Shown piece by piece: positions 33,369 through 35,600 of a stretch of DNA of 35,600 nucleotides. Numbering within the stretch: the first letter of the stretch is position 1; every line of letters starts with the position of its first letter. Made by a program: the position numbers and the translations under genes. The stretch comes from CAZTYI01 sp964466185 (GTDB lineage Bacteria; Chlamydiota; Chlamydiia; Chlamydiales; SM23-39), in the NCBI GenBank assembly GCA_964466185.1, contig CAYXMS010000013.1, forward strand, positions 1 through 35,600, written 5' to 3'. The notes under the pieces were generated by a model. That model was not told the DNA's origin, ran no database searches, and saw only the letters and a list, made by a program, of their open reading frames with translations.

Positions 33369-33967
33369 ATTAACATGAAAAATCTTTTTGAAATTTTTCA
33401 AAAAAAACTATAAATTTTAAACTTAAAAATAATTGTAAAATTAATATTTTTTTTTGTCGATATATCTTGCTTTGCATTAATGTTTAATTAATTGAACCTT
33501 TCACTTTTTCTTTAGTTTGTAAGAATTTTGGAGCCGATTTAATCTAATTTAATGTAGAAAAAGATTATGTCCACCTATGAATTAATTATCCGCTAAAAGT
33601 TCCTATTTCTTTTCTGGCTAATAGTTTAAAAGGAGTATCTTTTAGATTGATTAGAAAAAAAAGGATATATTGCTATTTAAAAAGCTCTGTGGGTCGTCTA
33701 GTTATTCGGTTTATTTAGACTCCAAATCTCTGCCGCAATATATAATCAGTCCTATAATATTTGTCTTTTTTTGTAGAAAAGCTTCATTGAACATCTTGGA
33801 AACCATACATAACAACAAAAATTTTCGAAATGTTAATTATATATACTAGCTTATTCCGCCTTTAAAGAAGCAGGTTTTGCTGGTGTTTTTTTGATAAAAC
33901 AATCATTTTTTTTAACGGCAGTTAAACAATTAAAATAGAAAAAAGAATTAGGACAAAAAAAACAGTT
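33369..33967. other. Long AT-rich region without a clear gene
   Basis: About 600 bases. A minus-strand frame of about 33 codons (starting MVSKMFNEAFL, around 33710-33810) and a plus-strand frame around 33837-33932 ending in a TAG are the only readable pieces; both look like remnants. The second shares a 30-base block, inverted, with 35452-35486. No tRNA or other RNA gene was recognised. Confidence 0.4.
33868..33898 (+). repeat. Inverted repeat, left copy
   Basis: The reverse complement of this stretch (TTTATCAAAAAAACACCAGC, then AAAACCTGCTT) matches 35452-35486 (TTTATCAAAAAAAACACCAG, then CAAAACTAACTGCTT) except for one extra A and a short indel. The pair encloses rlmH and lgt. Confidence 0.65.
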
Positions 33968-33992
33968 TTATTTGTGGTAATGGCTGTTTTTT
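33957..33992 (-). terminator. Possible terminator overlapping the rlmH 3' end
   Basis: AAAAAACAG (33957-33965) and CTGTTTTTT (33984-33992) form a 9-bp stem with an 18-base loop; on the minus strand the hairpin is flanked by T-runs. The stop codon of rlmH lies inside the loop. The large loop and AT-rich stem make it a weaker call. Confidence 0.4.
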
Positions 33993-34393
33993 AAAATTTC
34001 TAAACAGCGATAAATCTGTTCTAATAAAATCAGCCGGCATAGTTGATGGGTAAAGGTTAACTTGGACAGACTTAAAGAAAAAATGCTAAGCTCTCGAAGC
34101 TTTTCAGGAAGACCTGCATCTGAACCTATAACAAAATTAAGCCGGCTTTTTTCTTGGTTTAAAAGCAGGCTTAATCGCTTGGCAAAAGCCGGGCTTGTCA
34201 GTTCTTTTCCTTTAAGATCAATTAAAATGAGGCGCCCTGCTTTTTGGGCTGTTTTAATTAAAGTTTTTTCGTCTTTTACCAGCACCCAGTTAAAAACAGC
34301 TGTGGGTTTTAGCCTTTTTTCATATTCAAAAAGCGCTTCTTGCAGCCATTTTTCTTTAGTTTTGCCAACAGTAATAATTGTGAATTTAAACAT
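33968..34393 (-). CDS. rlmH: 23S rRNA (pseudouridine1915-N3)-methyltransferase RlmH
   Basis: SPOUT-class methyltransferase that modifies position 1915 of 23S rRNA in the assembled ribosome. 141 residues, slightly shorter than E. coli RlmH (155). Start FKFTIITVGKTKEKWLQEAL; SAM-binding knot FVIGSDAGLP (usually F-V-I-G-G-A-x-G); LSLSKLTFTHQLCRLILLEQ; C-terminal HYHK corresponding to the family's P-Y-H-R end, which contacts the substrate. Residues SDAG in place of GADG are a mild variation. Divergent from lgt, with a 92-base spacer. Confidence 0.95.
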   Translation of the reverse strand: MFKFTIITVGKTKEKWLQEALFEYEKRLKPTAVFNWVLVKDEKTLIKTAQKAGRLILIDLKGKELTSPAFAKRLSLLLNQEKSRLNFVIGSDAGLPEKLRELSIFSLSLSKLTFTHQLCRLILLEQIYRCLEILKNSHYHK

Positions 34394-34485
34394 CTTGGTA
34401 TATCCTGATATTTAATATCATTTTTAATATTTGTTAATAAGTATTTAGCAAATAGTTGAAGTTAATTTAGTAGCGCTTAGCTTTT

Positions 34486-35439
34486 ATGTTTTTGGCCATT
34501 ATTATGCCTTATATCATGTCTTGTACCGGTTCATTTTCTTATATTGTTTGGGATCCGGCAAGAGAAATTTTTTATCTGCCTTTTTTCAAAATCCCGATTT
34601 TCTGGTATAGCATATTATTTGCTTTAGGTTTTCTTTTAGGTTATTTTGTTTTCCGCCATCTTTTACAAGTTTATTTTTTAAAAAAAACTAAATTGGAGAC
34701 GAAAACGAAAGTTAAAAGTTATTTTGCTTGGTTTAAAAAAGCAGCGATTTTTATAGCAGATAAGACAACGATTTATATGATCATAGCAACTATTTTAGGT
34801 GCGCGTTTTGGTCAAGTCTTGTTTTATGAAAATCTAGTTTTTTATCTAAAACATCCTTGGGAAATTTTTAAAATTTGGCAAGGGGGGCTAGCTTCTCATG
34901 GAGCAGCAGCAGCCATTATCTTTGCTATTTGGCTTTTGAGTCGCAGATTAAAAAAAATAAATTTTAAAAATTTCTCTTGGAAAATTAAGTTGCCTGCGTT
35001 GGATTTTTTAAATCTTTTAGATCTGATAGCTCCTGCTGTTGCTTTGGCAGCTGTTTTTATTAGGCTTGGTAACTTTTTTAATCAGGAAATTTTAGGCGTT
35101 CAGACTAGTGTGCCTTGGGGAATTTTGTTTGTACATCCTATGGACGGATCTGCTGCTATAGTGCGTCATCCGGTGCAGCTTTATGAGGCTGTTTTTTATT
35201 TGGCTGTTTTTGCTTTGTTAGCTTATTTAGCTTTTAAAAAGTTTTTATTTTTAAATAAAGGCCGTTTAATTGGTCTGTTTTTGATTTTAGTTTTCAGTTT
35301 TCGTTTTGTGATAGAATTTTTAAAAATTAATGAAAGCTTTTTTACCCATGAAAGTGTTTTGCTTATGGGGCAATATTTGAGCATTCCTTTGGTTTTATTA
35401 GGATTTTTATTTTATTTTTATCAATTTAAAAAAAAATGA
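34486..35439 (+). CDS. lgt: Phosphatidylglycerol--prolipoprotein diacylglyceryl transferase
   Basis: Inner-membrane enzyme that transfers a diacylglyceryl group to the lipobox cysteine of prolipoproteins, such as that at 15529-15714. 317 residues with seven membrane helices. The Lgt signature is R193-L-G-N196-F-F-N-Q-E201-I-L-G; H138 in ASHGAA corresponds to the essential His of E. coli Lgt; VRHPVQLYEA and the late arginine in FRFVIEFLK are also present. A lysine-rich loop between the first helices (about 63-90) is longer than in E. coli. Start ATG 34486 gives about 23 residues before the first conserved block; internal starts (for example at 34504) are possible. Confidence 0.95.
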   Translation: MFLAIIMPYIMSCTGSFSYIVWDPAREIFYLPFFKIPIFWYSILFALGFLLGYFVFRHLLQVYFLKKTKLETKTKVKSYFAWFKKAAIFIADKTTIYMIIATILGARFGQVLFYENLVFYLKHPWEIFKIWQGGLASHGAAAAIIFAIWLLSRRLKKINFKNFSWKIKLPALDFLNLLDLIAPAVALAAVFIRLGNFFNQEILGVQTSVPWGILFVHPMDGSAAIVRHPVQLYEAVFYLAVFALLAYLAFKKFLFLNKGRLIGLFLILVFSFRFVIEFLKINESFFTHESVLLMGQYLSIPLVLLGFLFYFYQFKKK

Positions 35440-35600
35440 AAAAAATCTGAATTTATCAAAAAAAACACCAGCAAAACTAACTGCTTGAGCCAAATGAGAA
35501 CTTGACTTAATCCCCATGGATAATAAAAAGACAAACTCTTCAGAGTTGTAAGCGACAATTCTACCCATGTTGAAAAATAACGGCTATTGATTTATAGGCC
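35440..35600. other. Window end: remnant coding on the minus strand
   Basis: On the minus strand a frame opens with ATG at about 35570 (MGRIVAYNSEEFVFLLS...) and runs leftward into the lgt 3' end; its part around 35452-35486 encodes AGVFFDKF, mirroring AGVFLIKQ from the inverted copy near 33880. It may be the tail or a remnant of a gene beyond this window. Confidence 0.3.
35452..35486 (-). repeat. Inverted repeat, right copy
   Basis: See the left copy at 33868-33898: about 30 matching bases in opposite orientation, 12 bases after the lgt stop codon. It may derive from a duplicated coding segment, since both copies can be read as A-G-V-F-(F/L). Confidence 0.65.

Noticed and set aside
1..35600. 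CRISPR array, prophage, or secretion-system cluster
   Set aside because: No regularly spaced repeats, no phage structural or integrase genes and no conserved secretion apparatus genes were seen in any frame.

Overview
The window reads as a low-GC, gene-dense chromosome segment from a member of the Chlamydiota, most likely a chlamydia-related (environmental) lineage rather than Chlamydia itself. The strongest argument is gene order. From right to left, 29314 to 16657 runs: ATP/ADP-translocase-like protein with HEAT repeats, cyclic-nucleotide-fold protein, (a sensor/SpoIIE-like gene), acpP, fabG, fabD, fabH, recR, bamA, skp/ompH, lpxD. As I recall it, this is the order of the C. trachomatis CT234-CT243 block, here with one extra gene inserted. 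The archaeal-type aldolase gene, the GadC/XasA-like antiporter, the trxB/acpS proximity and two probable inclusion-membrane-type proteins fit the same assignment. No database search was possible, so genus is not claimed.

Layout. 1-9000: fbaB, an RRM RNA-binding protein, an AsmA-like protein next to glmS (leftward), a short MgtE-like protein, an APC antiporter (leftward), a small secreted protein, and three intergenic stretches holding small palindromic repeats. 9000-16600: a 2-hydroxyacid dehydrogenase; a leftward cluster of one periplasmic protein and two small bilobed-membrane proteins; an MsbA-type ABC exporter with a small downstream gene; an SDR protein and a DnaQ-type exonuclease (leftward); a small lipoprotein; a lysine/alanine-rich basic protein. 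16600-24670: envelope genes lpxD-skp-bamA plus recR (leftward), diverging from the fabH-fabD-fabG-acpP fatty-acid cluster, which ends in a clear terminator. 24670-29320: a leftward three-gene unit (translocase-like HEAT protein, cNMP-fold protein, HAMP/SpoIIE-like protein). 29320-35600: trxB and an outer-membrane barrel (rightward), PIN-TRAM protein and acpS (leftward), a roughly 960-base nearly gene-free stretch, then divergent rlmH and lgt.

How the genes work together. Much of the window builds the Gram-negative envelope: GlmS makes glucosamine-6-phosphate; FabH/FabD/FabG/AcpP plus AcpS make acyl-ACP; LpxD uses acyl-ACP for lipid A; the MsbA-type exporter could flip lipid; Skp and BamA deliver and insert outer-membrane proteins such as the 30742-31554 barrel; Lgt modifies lipoproteins such as 15529-15714. 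Host-interface candidates are the two bilobed membrane proteins, the basic protein and the translocase-like protein.

The least explained content is a family of dispersed small palindromes with an invariant TTTA (or TAAA) apex, two of which share a 34-base block and look like IS200/IS605-type ends. Others worth attention are a 30-odd-base inverted repeat bracketing rlmH-lgt, a degenerate SpoIIE-like domain translationally coupled to a cNMP-fold protein, and a decayed coding remnant next to the AsmA-like gene. No rRNA, tRNA or CRISPR array was seen. I did not find a clear, wholly new multi-gene system.
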